A stretch of 7,281 nt of DNA. Source: Deltaproteobacteria bacterium (GTDB taxonomy: Bacteria; Desulfobacterota; Syntrophia; Syntrophales; UBA2210). The notes under the pieces were generated by a model that did no database searches, was not told the origin of the DNA, and was given only the letters and a program-made list of their open reading frames with translations. This document shows positions 1-5,887 of the stretch, in pieces. Numbering within the stretch: the first letter of the stretch is position 1; each line of letters starts with the position of its first letter. The position numbers were made by a program, and so were the translations under genes. The stretch is taken from positions 1-7,281 of the forward strand of contig JAFGQD010000194.1 of NCBI GenBank assembly GCA_016935875.1. Direction: 5' to 3'.

Positions 1-561
1 AACGCATCCTGCACGACAAACTGCCTCGCTCCGGTTGCCATGGTAATACAGGACAACTTCTCCATTGTAAAAGGACTCATGACGACCATACATTCATACA
101 CGATGGATCAGCGGCTCCTCGACGGATCGCACAAGGACCTGAGAAGGGGCAGGGCCGCCGCCATGTCCATCGTTCCGACATCGACGGGAGCGGCAAAGGC
201 AGTGGCCGAAGTAATCCCCTCTCTTCAGGGGAAACTGGACGGCCTGGCGCTGCGGGTTCCAACACCGAATGTTTCCCTTGTGGATCTGACGGTCGAGGTT
301 GAAAAAGCGGTAACCGCGGACGAGATAAACTCCGCCCTTAAATCCGCATCAGAAGGGAAACTCAACGGAATTATGGCATTCTGCGAGGAAGAGCTGGTCT
401 CCGTCGATTTTACCAGCGATTCTCATTCATCCATAGTGGACGCGCCCCTGACGAAGGTAATCGGCAAGAATCTCGTCAAAGTCTTCTCGTGGTACGATAA
501 TGAAAGCGGTTACGCATGCAGGATGAGAGACCTTGCCATCTACGTCGGGGAAAGACTATAG
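1..561 (+). CDS. gap: Glyceraldehyde-3-phosphate dehydrogenase, C-terminal part (5' end outside window)
   Basis: Cytosolic enzyme that interconverts glyceraldehyde-3-phosphate and 1,3-bisphosphoglycerate with a nicotinamide cofactor. The reading frame is open from base 1, so the fragment is cut by the window edge and has 186 visible residues. It opens with the active-site motif NASCTTNCLAP; the catalytic Cys is fragment residue 4. The partner His is residue 31 (TTIHSYT), exactly 27 residues later, as in the family (Cys149/His176). Further family blocks are HKDLRRGRAAA, IVPTSTGAAKAV, LRVPTPNVSLVDL and the C-terminal SWYDNESGY. The cofactor-binding Rossmann domain lies outside the window, so NAD versus NADP preference cannot be judged. 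A small oddity is YTMDQ where YTNDQ is usual. The first internal Met, at 40, is not the start because homology continues upstream of it. tpiA follows after 29 nt. Confidence 0.97.
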   Translation, partial: NASCTTNCLAPVAMVIQDNFSIVKGLMTTIHSYTMDQRLLDGSHKDLRRGRAAAMSIVPTSTGAAKAVAEVIPSLQGKLDGLALRVPTPNVSLVDLTVEVEKAVTADEINSALKSASEGKLNGIMAFCEEELVSVDFTSDSHSSIVDAPLTKVIGKNLVKVFSWYDNESGYACRMRDLAIYVGERL

Positions 562-590
562 CCGATTCAGGACACCTGAGGACTGATATC

Positions 591-1349
591 ATGATACGAC
601 CCATGATAGCCGCGAACTGGAAGATGCACAAAACCATCCCCGAGGGGGTCGAGTTTGCTAAACAGTTGAAAAAAGAATTTTCCGAACCCGGCGATGTGGA
701 TATCGTTATCGCTCCCCCCTTTACTGCGCTGTTTCCCGTCGCGGAAGTGTTGAGAGATTCCTCCATCCACCTGGCGGCCCAGAATATGCACTGGGAAGAA
801 AAGGGTGCCTACACCGGGGAGATTTCCCCAACCATGCTCGTTGACGCGGGCTGCGAATTCGTCATAATTGGCCATTCGGAACGGCGCACCCTGTTCGGCG
901 AAACCGACGCGATGCTGAACAGAAAGATACACGCGGCCCTGAAATCCGGCCTGAAGCCCATATTCTGCATAGGAGAAACCCTGAAGGAACGGGAATCGGG
1001 GACGACATTCGAGGTTATTAAAAAACAGATAAAAGAGGGATTGAATAATATAACTTCTGATGATATAAGGCAGCTTACTTTTGCGTATGAACCCGTCTGG
1101 GCGATCGGTACGGGAAAGACGGCAACTCCCCCCGAGGCACAGGAAGTACACAGGTTCATCAGGGAAACGATAGCTGCTGACCTTGGGTATGCTCATGCCT
1201 CGGAAACAGTAATCATGTACGGGGGCAGTGTTAATCCTGAAAACACAGGCAGCCTGATGGATCAGCCCGATATAAACGGCGCGCTGGTGGGAGGGGCTGC
1301 CCTGGATATTGATTCATTCGAGGGCATCATCAAGATTTTAGAGAGATAA
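591..1349 (+). CDS. tpiA: Triosephosphate isomerase
   Basis: Cytosolic TIM-barrel enzyme interconverting dihydroxyacetone phosphate and glyceraldehyde-3-phosphate. The protein has 252 residues, the normal family length. Catalytic residues are all visible: Asn9 and Lys11 in AANWKM, His95 in IIGHSERR, and Glu167 in AYEPVWAIGTGK, which also contains the mobile loop 6 (about 168-176). The phosphate-binding YGGSV is at 210-214. The start at 591 is preferred because it has a GAGGA ribosome site 8 nt upstream and begins directly at the first beta strand. The same frame is open further left, to an ATG at 516 inside gap, but that would add 25 residues with no family similarity. It sits 29 nt after gap, and its stop codon abuts the secG ribosome site, so gap-tpiA-secG is probably one operon. 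pgk is absent from its frequent place between gap and tpiA. Confidence 0.98.
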   Translation: MIRPMIAANWKMHKTIPEGVEFAKQLKKEFSEPGDVDIVIAPPFTALFPVAEVLRDSSIHLAAQNMHWEEKGAYTGEISPTMLVDAGCEFVIIGHSERRTLFGETDAMLNRKIHAALKSGLKPIFCIGETLKERESGTTFEVIKKQIKEGLNNITSDDIRQLTFAYEPVWAIGTGKTATPPEAQEVHRFIRETIAADLGYAHASETVIMYGGSVNPENTGSLMDQPDINGALVGGAALDIDSFEGIIKILER

Positions 1350-1354
1350 GGAGA
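1348..1354 (+). promoter_or_regulatory. Ribosome binding site that fixes the secG TTG start
   Basis: AAGGAGA overlaps the last bases of the tpiA TAA stop and lies about 10 nt before TTG at 1365. No ATG or GTG occurs between this site and the conserved first membrane helix of SecG, so TTG is the only sensible start. The overlap with the tpiA stop suggests translational coupling. Confidence 0.8.
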
Positions 1355-1364
1355 CCAACGAAAA

Positions 1365-1721
1365 TTGCATACAGCCATAGTGAGTTTTCACGTAATAATT
1401 TGTATAGCGATGATTTTAGTCGTGCTTCTGCAAACAGGCAAGGGAGCGGATATGGGGGCGGCGTTCGGCGGCTCCAGTCAGACGGTCTTCGGAAGCAGTG
1501 GCCCGGGAACATTCCTCGGAAAGATGACCACCTTTGTGGCGATATTCTTTATGCTGACATCCCTTTGGCTTGCTTATTCTTCAATCAATAAAAGCAGTTC
1601 CATAATGGATGGCTCATCCGCGCCCGGAGTCGAAAGAACCATACCGATAGACCAGGGGGATAACCCCGTATCCGATGGTGCGGCCCCTGCACCTGAGCCG
1701 GTTAAAGAAAAGGCCGATTGA
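1365..1721 (+). CDS. secG: Protein translocase subunit SecG
   Basis: Small inner-membrane subunit of the SecYEG channel that assists SecA-driven export of proteins. The protein has 118 residues, near the usual 75-120. Two hydrophobic helices are visible at about 3-22 and 54-72. Between them lies the family signature: LLQTGKGADMGAAFGG at 21-36, then SSQTVFGSSGPG. The tail after residue 75 is polar, rich in Ser, Pro, Gly and acidic residues, and ends in EPVKEKAD; such loose tails are common in delta-proteobacterial SecG. The start codon is TTG, chosen from the strong upstream ribosome site and the position of the first helix. It begins 15 nt after the tpiA stop, an arrangement (tpiA-secG, often followed by tRNA-Leu) found in many bacteria. 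No terminator is visible between secG and the tRNA, so the operon may read through to the hairpin at 1869-1907. Confidence 0.96.
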   Translation: MHTAIVSFHVIICIAMILVVLLQTGKGADMGAAFGGSSQTVFGSSGPGTFLGKMTTFVAIFFMLTSLWLAYSSINKSSSIMDGSSAPGVERTIPIDQGDNPVSDGAAPAPEPVKEKAD

Positions 1722-1729
1722 TTTTTGTA

Positions 1730-1758
1730 TTGACAAACGCACGGAAAAAAAATAGGTT
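1730..1758 (+). promoter_or_regulatory. Candidate sigma70 promoter for tRNA-Leu
   Basis: A perfect -35 box TTGACA (1730-1735) is followed after exactly 17 nt by TAGGTT (1753-1758), which keeps the important first two and last bases of TATAAT. Predicted initiation near 1765 would leave a leader of under 10 nt before the tRNA at 1774. The bases after the -10 box are GC-rich (CCG), like discriminators of stringently controlled stable-RNA promoters; that last point is inference. Confidence 0.65.
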
Positions 1759-1773
1759 CCGACAACGACAAAT

Positions 1774-1860
1774 GCCGAAGTGGTGGAATATGGTAGACAC
1801 GCTATCTTGAGGGGGTAGTGGCTCACGGCCGTCCCGGTTCAAGTCCGGGCTTCGGCACCA
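1774..1860 (+). tRNA. tRNA-Leu, anticodon GAG
   Basis: An 87-nt class II tRNA with all arms traceable. The acceptor stem GCCGAAG (1774-1780) pairs with CTTCGGC (1850-1856), followed by discriminator A1857 and an encoded CCA (1858-1860). The anticodon stem CTATC/GGTAG (1802-1806, 1814-1818) has one G-U pair and encloses loop TTGAGGG, giving anticodon GAG at 1809-1811, which reads CUC and CUU. A long variable arm (1819-1832) with a GGC/GCC stem is diagnostic for Leu, Ser or bacterial Tyr. The T arm is CCCGG/CCGGG around TTCAAGT. The overall sequence closely resembles bacterial tRNA-Leu(GAG). It lies just after secG with its own promoter and is followed at once by a strong terminator. Confidence 0.97.
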
Positions 1861-1868
1861 TGAAAACA

Positions 1869-1907
1869 AAAAGGGGTTAGCTGGAAACAGCTGACCCCTT
1901 TTCTTTT
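1869..1907. terminator. Strong, probably bidirectional intrinsic terminator
   Basis: An 11-bp stem, GGGGTTAGCTG (1873-1883) with CAGCTGACCCC (1888-1898), closes a GAAA tetraloop and contains one G-T mismatch that can wobble pair. It is extended by AAAA (1869-1872) and TTTT (1899-1902). On the + strand it ends in TTTTCTTTT; on the - strand the flank reads as TTTTT followed by GTTTT. It therefore should end the tRNA-Leu (or gap-tpiA-secG-tRNA) transcript, and also the GTPase operon arriving from the right, whose last stop is at 2018 with no other hairpin seen before this one. Confidence 0.92.
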
Positions 1908-2017
1908 GATTTGTTGCATGGAAAACGGGATATCAGAAAAGAGAGTGATCTTACTAACAAACCAAGAATATGATTTATTTTGTTTTCTGAAAAAAGACAA
2001 GGAACTACAGATATTTC

Positions 2018-3739
2018 CTATGTGTCGATTTGTTTAAGTTTTCTCAGGGAACGTGCCGTCATCCCCAGCGTGCGATCGTATTCTTTCAGTGCCGCGTTGA
2101 TATGATCAACCACCTCCTGCCATAATTCCCCCACGTTCTCCACGAATGAGTTGATTATCTTATCCGTCTTCCTTTCGATAAGGCTGCGGTATCGGCGGTA
2201 AAACCAGAACCCGAGCAACAGGTTTATGAGCGCGTAACTCCCCAATGCCGCCAGGCCAGCCGGACTGAAAAGATTGTAGAAGGCGGTTAGGATAAAATTC
2301 AGCGTGTGCGCCAATGTGGGATTTTCGAAAAGACCCTGCCACGCGGTCTTTCCCGCAAGGGCGACAATCAAGCCAAAGAGAAGGAAAAGATACACAATAT
2401 ATTGACCGGTGCGAAACAGTACATGCCGGGCGCTCTGAAATGAGATAAGTCGGCTGTTTACCTGCTGCTCAAGTTTTTCTTCGAAGATTTTCATATGGTG
2501 CTCCGGTTTTAAGACATCCTCAACCTGCCCGGCCATGGTGCTATGAGCACCCCTTCTCATGATGTCGCTCATGATCTTATTTTTGAGATGGTCAAGTCGT
2601 CTCTGAAAGACCTGAGAAATTCTCTGAGTAACAAAACCGAATGTACTCTGTCCCGCCTCGTTCCGGCTCTTTGGCCGATATTTCCATTGCTGTATGAGGG
2701 CGGCCACACCGTAGCCCGGCCCTGTCAATATGGAGATATTGTCTATCTTAGACCGTATCTCGGAACGGATGCTCTCATCCATAATCGAATAGATATTTTC
2801 CTTAATAAACCCTTCTTCTTCACCGGGAGTTGTTCCAATCGTCGTTATCGTATGGTCAAGAATGCCGTGCATGGTTTCAAGCTGAACCAGTTCGGTTTCA
2901 AATAGTGAAAGGTATTGAGCGTATTCCTTATCCAGGTTTGCCGCCTTGATGTTCTTTATTTCTTTCAACACTCTCTGACGAAAGATTTCCTGGCGCAGGC
3001 TGGAAAACTGATTCCAGGAAGAGAGCGTCGGCTTGTCGAAGGCCTCATCAGCGGAGATGGCATAAATGACCGGATCGGTGATATCGACCTTTCGGAGATG
3101 TCCCTGAAAATCCGCGTGGACCCGTCGCATCTCTTCGAATCCCTCTTCGGAGCTTGTACCGTCAAAAAAGAGGTCCGATTTATTAAGGGCGAAATAGAAA
3201 TTATGCTTCGACTTTGGTACCAGTTGCAGAAATTCATAGAAACTGCCGTCGCCGTACTTTGCCGGAGAGGTCAGCCATACAAGAATATCCATATGCTCCA
3301 TAAAGCCGAGCACCTGCTGCCGGTGTTCCGACAAGAGGCTGTCATAATCGGGAAGATCGCACAGTATAATCTGCTGAGCGGCCTCGCTGGTGTGCGTAAA
3401 TTCCTGCCAGGCTATTGCTGAATCAGGCACAAACGGCAGCGGGGCGTCGCTGTGGCGATAGAGTAAAATAGCGTCGGTGTGCGGTCTGCGGTGGCTCGCG
3501 GACGCGATGGGAGCCCCGGCAAGGGCGTTCATGAGTGTTGACTTTCCCACACCGGTCCCCCCCAGCAATCCAACTACGAGGTACCTTTGTTCCACGGCAT
3601 CAAGCTTGTCGAGGAGCGCCTGAGCCTCCTGTACGATGTGTTGCCGCTCGTCCTTTGAAAGGCTGATGAACTCCGCCGTCCGGGCGATGTCCTGGGCTTT
3701 CAGGATGCTGTTGCGCAGCCGTATAGTGGAATCGTTCAT
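2018..3739 (-). CDS. Membrane-associated GTPase, second gene of a GTPase pair (dynamin-like / YfjP-HSR1-like)
   Basis: A 573-residue protein of unknown role. An N-terminal G domain is clear: P-loop GGTGVGKST (60-68), G2-like RPHT (85-88), G3 region DLPDYDS (128-134), G4 NKSD (186-189) and a probable G5 SAD (229-231). In G3 the Gly of DxxG is replaced by Asp131. LTSPAKYGD (156-164) follows and is shared in form with the neighbouring GTPase. The middle (about 250-435) is charged and predicted mostly helical, like a stalk. The C-terminal part has hydrophobic segments near 446-462 and 493-513, then a charged helical tail. That layout suggests an inner-membrane-anchored, possibly membrane-remodelling GTPase; this is inference from architecture. 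Its ATG lies 3 nt after the upstream GTPase stop, with a G-rich stretch (3747-3752) as the only ribosome site, so translation is probably coupled. The G domain is certain; the dynamin-like label is tentative. Confidence 0.88.
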   Translation of the reverse strand: MNDSTIRLRNSILKAQDIARTAEFISLSKDERQHIVQEAQALLDKLDAVEQRYLVVGLLGGTGVGKSTLMNALAGAPIASASHRRPHTDAILLYRHSDAPLPFVPDSAIAWQEFTHTSEAAQQIILCDLPDYDSLLSEHRQQVLGFMEHMDILVWLTSPAKYGDGSFYEFLQLVPKSKHNFYFALNKSDLFFDGTSSEEGFEEMRRVHADFQGHLRKVDITDPVIYAISADEAFDKPTLSSWNQFSSLRQEIFRQRVLKEIKNIKAANLDKEYAQYLSLFETELVQLETMHGILDHTITTIGTTPGEEEGFIKENIYSIMDESIRSEIRSKIDNISILTGPGYGVAALIQQWKYRPKSRNEAGQSTFGFVTQRISQVFQRRLDHLKNKIMSDIMRRGAHSTMAGQVEDVLKPEHHMKIFEEKLEQQVNSRLISFQSARHVLFRTGQYIVYLFLLFGLIVALAGKTAWQGLFENPTLAHTLNFILTAFYNLFSPAGLAALGSYALINLLLGFWFYRRYRSLIERKTDKIINSFVENVGELWQEVVDHINAALKEYDRTLGMTARSLRKLKQIDT

Positions 3740-3742
3740 CTT

Positions 3743-5449
3743 CTAGCCCCCCAACTGAGCCTTCAGGTCTTGCAGTCCTTTGATCGTTTCATCCGGTATC
3801 ATAAGCGGCTCCAGACAGGACACATACCGTTGTTTCTGTTCTTCAAGTATAACCAGAATTCCCTCCTTGTAACGCTTGTCAAGTTCTCGGGCGATGTTCT
3901 GAATTTCGTGAAACGCGAAGAGATTGACAGAGCCTTTCGTAACCAGGGGTGCCAGAAATGAATCCAACGCCATTTCGATAAAGGTTATTCCGCCTCCAAG
4001 GACGAGCTCAAACGACAGGATCAGTCCTCCCCACATAATGGCAGTCGAATAGATGCCCACCTCCTTATGCTTCGGGATCCCCCGCGCAAGTTCACTGAAC
4101 TTCCCTTCAAGCCACTCTATCATCTTTTCCTGCAACTGCCCGATTCTGTCCTGCACTTCCTTATCGGAATAGGCTATTTCATCCCCGCGCAGCCCGCTGA
4201 AGAATAAAGAATCGTGGTTTTCAGGCGAAAAGGTTTCAAGGACAAGGCGGTTTAAGGCGCTCATTGTCGAAAGAACGGGCGTGACATCGGTCTGTTTCCG
4301 TATTTTCAACAGGTCTTTCCTGTATGTACGGTCCGAATCTTTTTCACGAAGCCCGAGCAGGCGCAGGGGGGCAAGAATTAATTGTTTTAGATAGTGCCGC
4401 GGCTTCGAAAGAATATCATACCGGTTATAGATATTTCTGATTTCTCGCTGGATATGATCTTGACTGTCTTTTTTGAAATGGATTTCAAATTGATTAAACA
4501 GGTCCCTGCTTTTCTCTTCAAAAAGTATGGAGAGCTGCTGTAACCATTCGTGCCCGGCCTTATTTTCATTCTCCGCCAGTGCGAAAAAAAAATCAATGGA
4601 ACTGTTGAGCCTCACGAGCCTTTGTTTTCTTTGCTCTACGAGAAAAGCAGAGGAGGTGTCTTTCCGTAAGGTTTCGTAAAGACTCGCCGAGAAGCGGGAG
4701 AATTCGTCCTGTCCGGCAAGCATGTCCAGAGTGGGGGAAGGGATGTAGGGTATAAACCACACCCGGTCATGGTGAATCGCTATTCCCCGTTCCTGAAAGA
4801 AATTGACTATTTCTTCCCGTGTATTTGCGGGATCGGCCTTATTGAAGAGGAAGAAGGACGGTTTGCCTTCCTTGCCTAGACGGCTGAGGGTCTGGGATGG
4901 GATTTCATCGGCGTACTTTTCCTGGCTGGTCACGAAAATGATCACATCGGATAGACGGTACAGATCTTCAGCTGTCTGACGATTTTCAAGTTCCAGACTG
5001 TCAAGATCGGGGTTGTCCACCAATATGAGATGTTCTAACTCATCCCGGTCGTGTTCGACGACGATCAGCCGTTTACCGGTGCCGGTCTCATCAGCCTCTG
5101 TATCTTCCCTATCCCGCATATATGTAATCCGGAAGTCAGGAAAGGGGAATTCGTCCAGAGGATTATTTTTGTGAACGTATGCGACCGGAACCCCTGTCGT
5201 CGGTCGTTCCATGCCGACTTTGCTGATGGAAGAACTGCATAACGCGTTGAAAAGTGACGATTTCCCCGTTCCTGTCCCCCCGGTGAAGACCGCCCAGATC
5301 ACAGGCCTTTTTTGCTTGTACAAAAAAACAGCTATGTCTTTACAGAGAGCGTCCAGTATTCCGGAAAACTCCTTTTGGGGGATTGCCAGACCCGGAATCT
5401 CCAGGGTTCTCAATTGCCGGATCAAGTTGTCGGAATCCATTGATACCAT
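3743..5449 (-). CDS. Membrane-associated GTPase, first gene of a GTPase pair (dynamin-like / YfjP-HSR1-like)
   Basis: A 568-residue protein of unknown role. The G domain shows P-loop GGTGTGKSS (57-65), G2-like RPTTG (82-86), G3 region DNPDLDS (145-151) and G4 NKAD (203-206). As in its neighbour, Asp148 stands where DxxG has Gly, and VTSQEKYAD (173-181) follows. No clear G5 is seen; the region around 230-240 (WFIPYIPSPT) is where it would fall. A long charged helical region (about 265-460, with many Glu, Lys and Gln) precedes one hydrophobic stretch at about 468-503, long enough for a hairpin or two short helices, then a charged tail. Outside the G domain it does not align obviously with its partner, so the two are probably distinct subunits, not a recent duplication. 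The first ATG was chosen because GAGGA (5462-5466 on the opposite strand) lies 12 nt before it; a second ATG three codons in is possible. No convincing promoter was found upstream. Confidence 0.88.
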   Translation of the reverse strand: MVSMDSDNLIRQLRTLEIPGLAIPQKEFSGILDALCKDIAVFLYKQKRPVIWAVFTGGTGTGKSSLFNALCSSSISKVGMERPTTGVPVAYVHKNNPLDEFPFPDFRITYMRDREDTEADETGTGKRLIVVEHDRDELEHLILVDNPDLDSLELENRQTAEDLYRLSDVIIFVTSQEKYADEIPSQTLSRLGKEGKPSFFLFNKADPANTREEIVNFFQERGIAIHHDRVWFIPYIPSPTLDMLAGQDEFSRFSASLYETLRKDTSSAFLVEQRKQRLVRLNSSIDFFFALAENENKAGHEWLQQLSILFEEKSRDLFNQFEIHFKKDSQDHIQREIRNIYNRYDILSKPRHYLKQLILAPLRLLGLREKDSDRTYRKDLLKIRKQTDVTPVLSTMSALNRLVLETFSPENHDSLFFSGLRGDEIAYSDKEVQDRIGQLQEKMIEWLEGKFSELARGIPKHKEVGIYSTAIMWGGLILSFELVLGGGITFIEMALDSFLAPLVTKGSVNLFAFHEIQNIARELDKRYKEGILVILEEQKQRYVSCLEPLMIPDETIKGLQDLKAQLGG

Positions 5450-5776
5450 GTTTAATTCAATTCCTCACTCGATTCCCCGATTGGTATACTTTCTTTGATA
5501 CTGTTGATCGCTATGCCCTGTATATCAAATATTCTTGGTTGGTTACCCACAATGTGTACTGTACCAAAAGGGTCTTGAAACATCAACGGCATTATCGAAG
5601 GCTGACAAAATCGGGATATGTGCGGGAGAGTATCGGTCTGTCATACATCTCACAGGAGGACCGACTGATCGTTGGTGCTGATGGCATAGTGTCCTTTCCT
5701 GTTTCCTCCCAAGATTAATGAAGGATAGTATCCATCTATTTCCGAAAAAAAGAGATGACAATGTATACAGCTCCCG

Positions 5777-5802
5777 GATTACAGCTTGAGCATCATGTAA
5801 TC
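5777..5802. repeat. Inverted repeat, possible operator upstream of fbp
   Basis: GATTACA (5777-5783) and TGTAATC (5796-5802) form a perfect 7-bp inverted repeat with a 12-bp spacer, ending 6 bp before the candidate -35 box of fbp. The centre-to-centre spacing of the arms is 19 bp, close to two DNA turns, which suits a dimeric regulator. A match of this size can arise by chance in a region this long, so the operator call rests mainly on location. Confidence 0.3.
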
Positions 5803-5808
5803 AGCATC

Positions 5809-5837
5809 TCGAAAAGACAAAAATTTACTTGTATAAA
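5809..5837 (+). promoter_or_regulatory. Candidate sigma70 promoter for fbp
   Basis: TCGAAA (5809-5814, four of six matches to TTGACA) is separated by 17 nt from TATAAA (5832-5837, five of six matches to TATAAT). Initiation near 5844 would give a leader of about 44 nt with an AAGGA ribosome site (5878-5882) 5 nt before the fbp ATG. This is a consensus match only. Confidence 0.45.
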
Positions 5838-5887
5838 ATCAATCTCCCTGTTAGAAATTCCCAAGTAATCTCTCGGAAAGGATTATC

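Larger units (their letters stand above)
5450..5887. other. 438-base divergent intergenic region without a convincing gene
   Basis: This region separates the GTPase operon (leaving to the left) from fbp (leaving to the right). Open frames exist on both strands, notably a + strand frame ending at 5718 and a - strand frame 5543-5761. Neither has a good ribosome site, a recognisable domain or protein-like composition. The right part (after about 5750) is AT-richer and carries the candidate fbp promoter and an inverted repeat. The left part should contain the GTPase operon promoter, but no pair of -35/-10 boxes on the - strand is persuasive. No tRNA, repeat array or mobile-element end was seen. 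Confidence 0.6.

Noticed and set aside
516..590. Upstream extension of tpiA to an ATG inside gap
   Set aside because: The added 25 residues have no family similarity and overlap gap coding sequence. The ATG at 591 has a proper ribosome site and begins at the first TIM-barrel strand.
1933..1990. TCAGAAAA and TTTTCTGA inverted repeat downstream of the terminator
   Set aside because: An 8-bp AT-rich match with a 42-nt spacer is expected by chance, and it has no T tract or regulatory placement.
2543..3421. Two + strand open frames of 120 and 168 codons
   Set aside because: Both lie entirely antisense to the downstream GTPase, whose G-domain motifs and coupled start are clear. They are shadows of its codon pattern.
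5651..5701. Imperfect hairpin formed by CAGGAGGAC and GTCCTTTCCTG
   Set aside because: It needs a bulge and a loop of about 29 nt, and it is not followed by a T tract. There is no independent sign of a structured RNA.
5383..5718. + strand open frame overlapping the GTPase 5' end and the intergenic region
   Set aside because: Its first part is antisense to a certain GTPase gene, no ribosome site supports any internal start, and the translation shows no domain or convincing composition.
5543..5761. - strand open frame of 72 codons in the intergenic region
   Set aside because: No ribosome site, residue composition unlike a folded protein, and no recognisable motif.
1774..5887. GTPase pair as an island integrated at tRNA-Leu
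   Set aside because: No copy of the tRNA 3' end was found at the far side of the GTPase genes, no integrase is present, and base composition does not change sharply.
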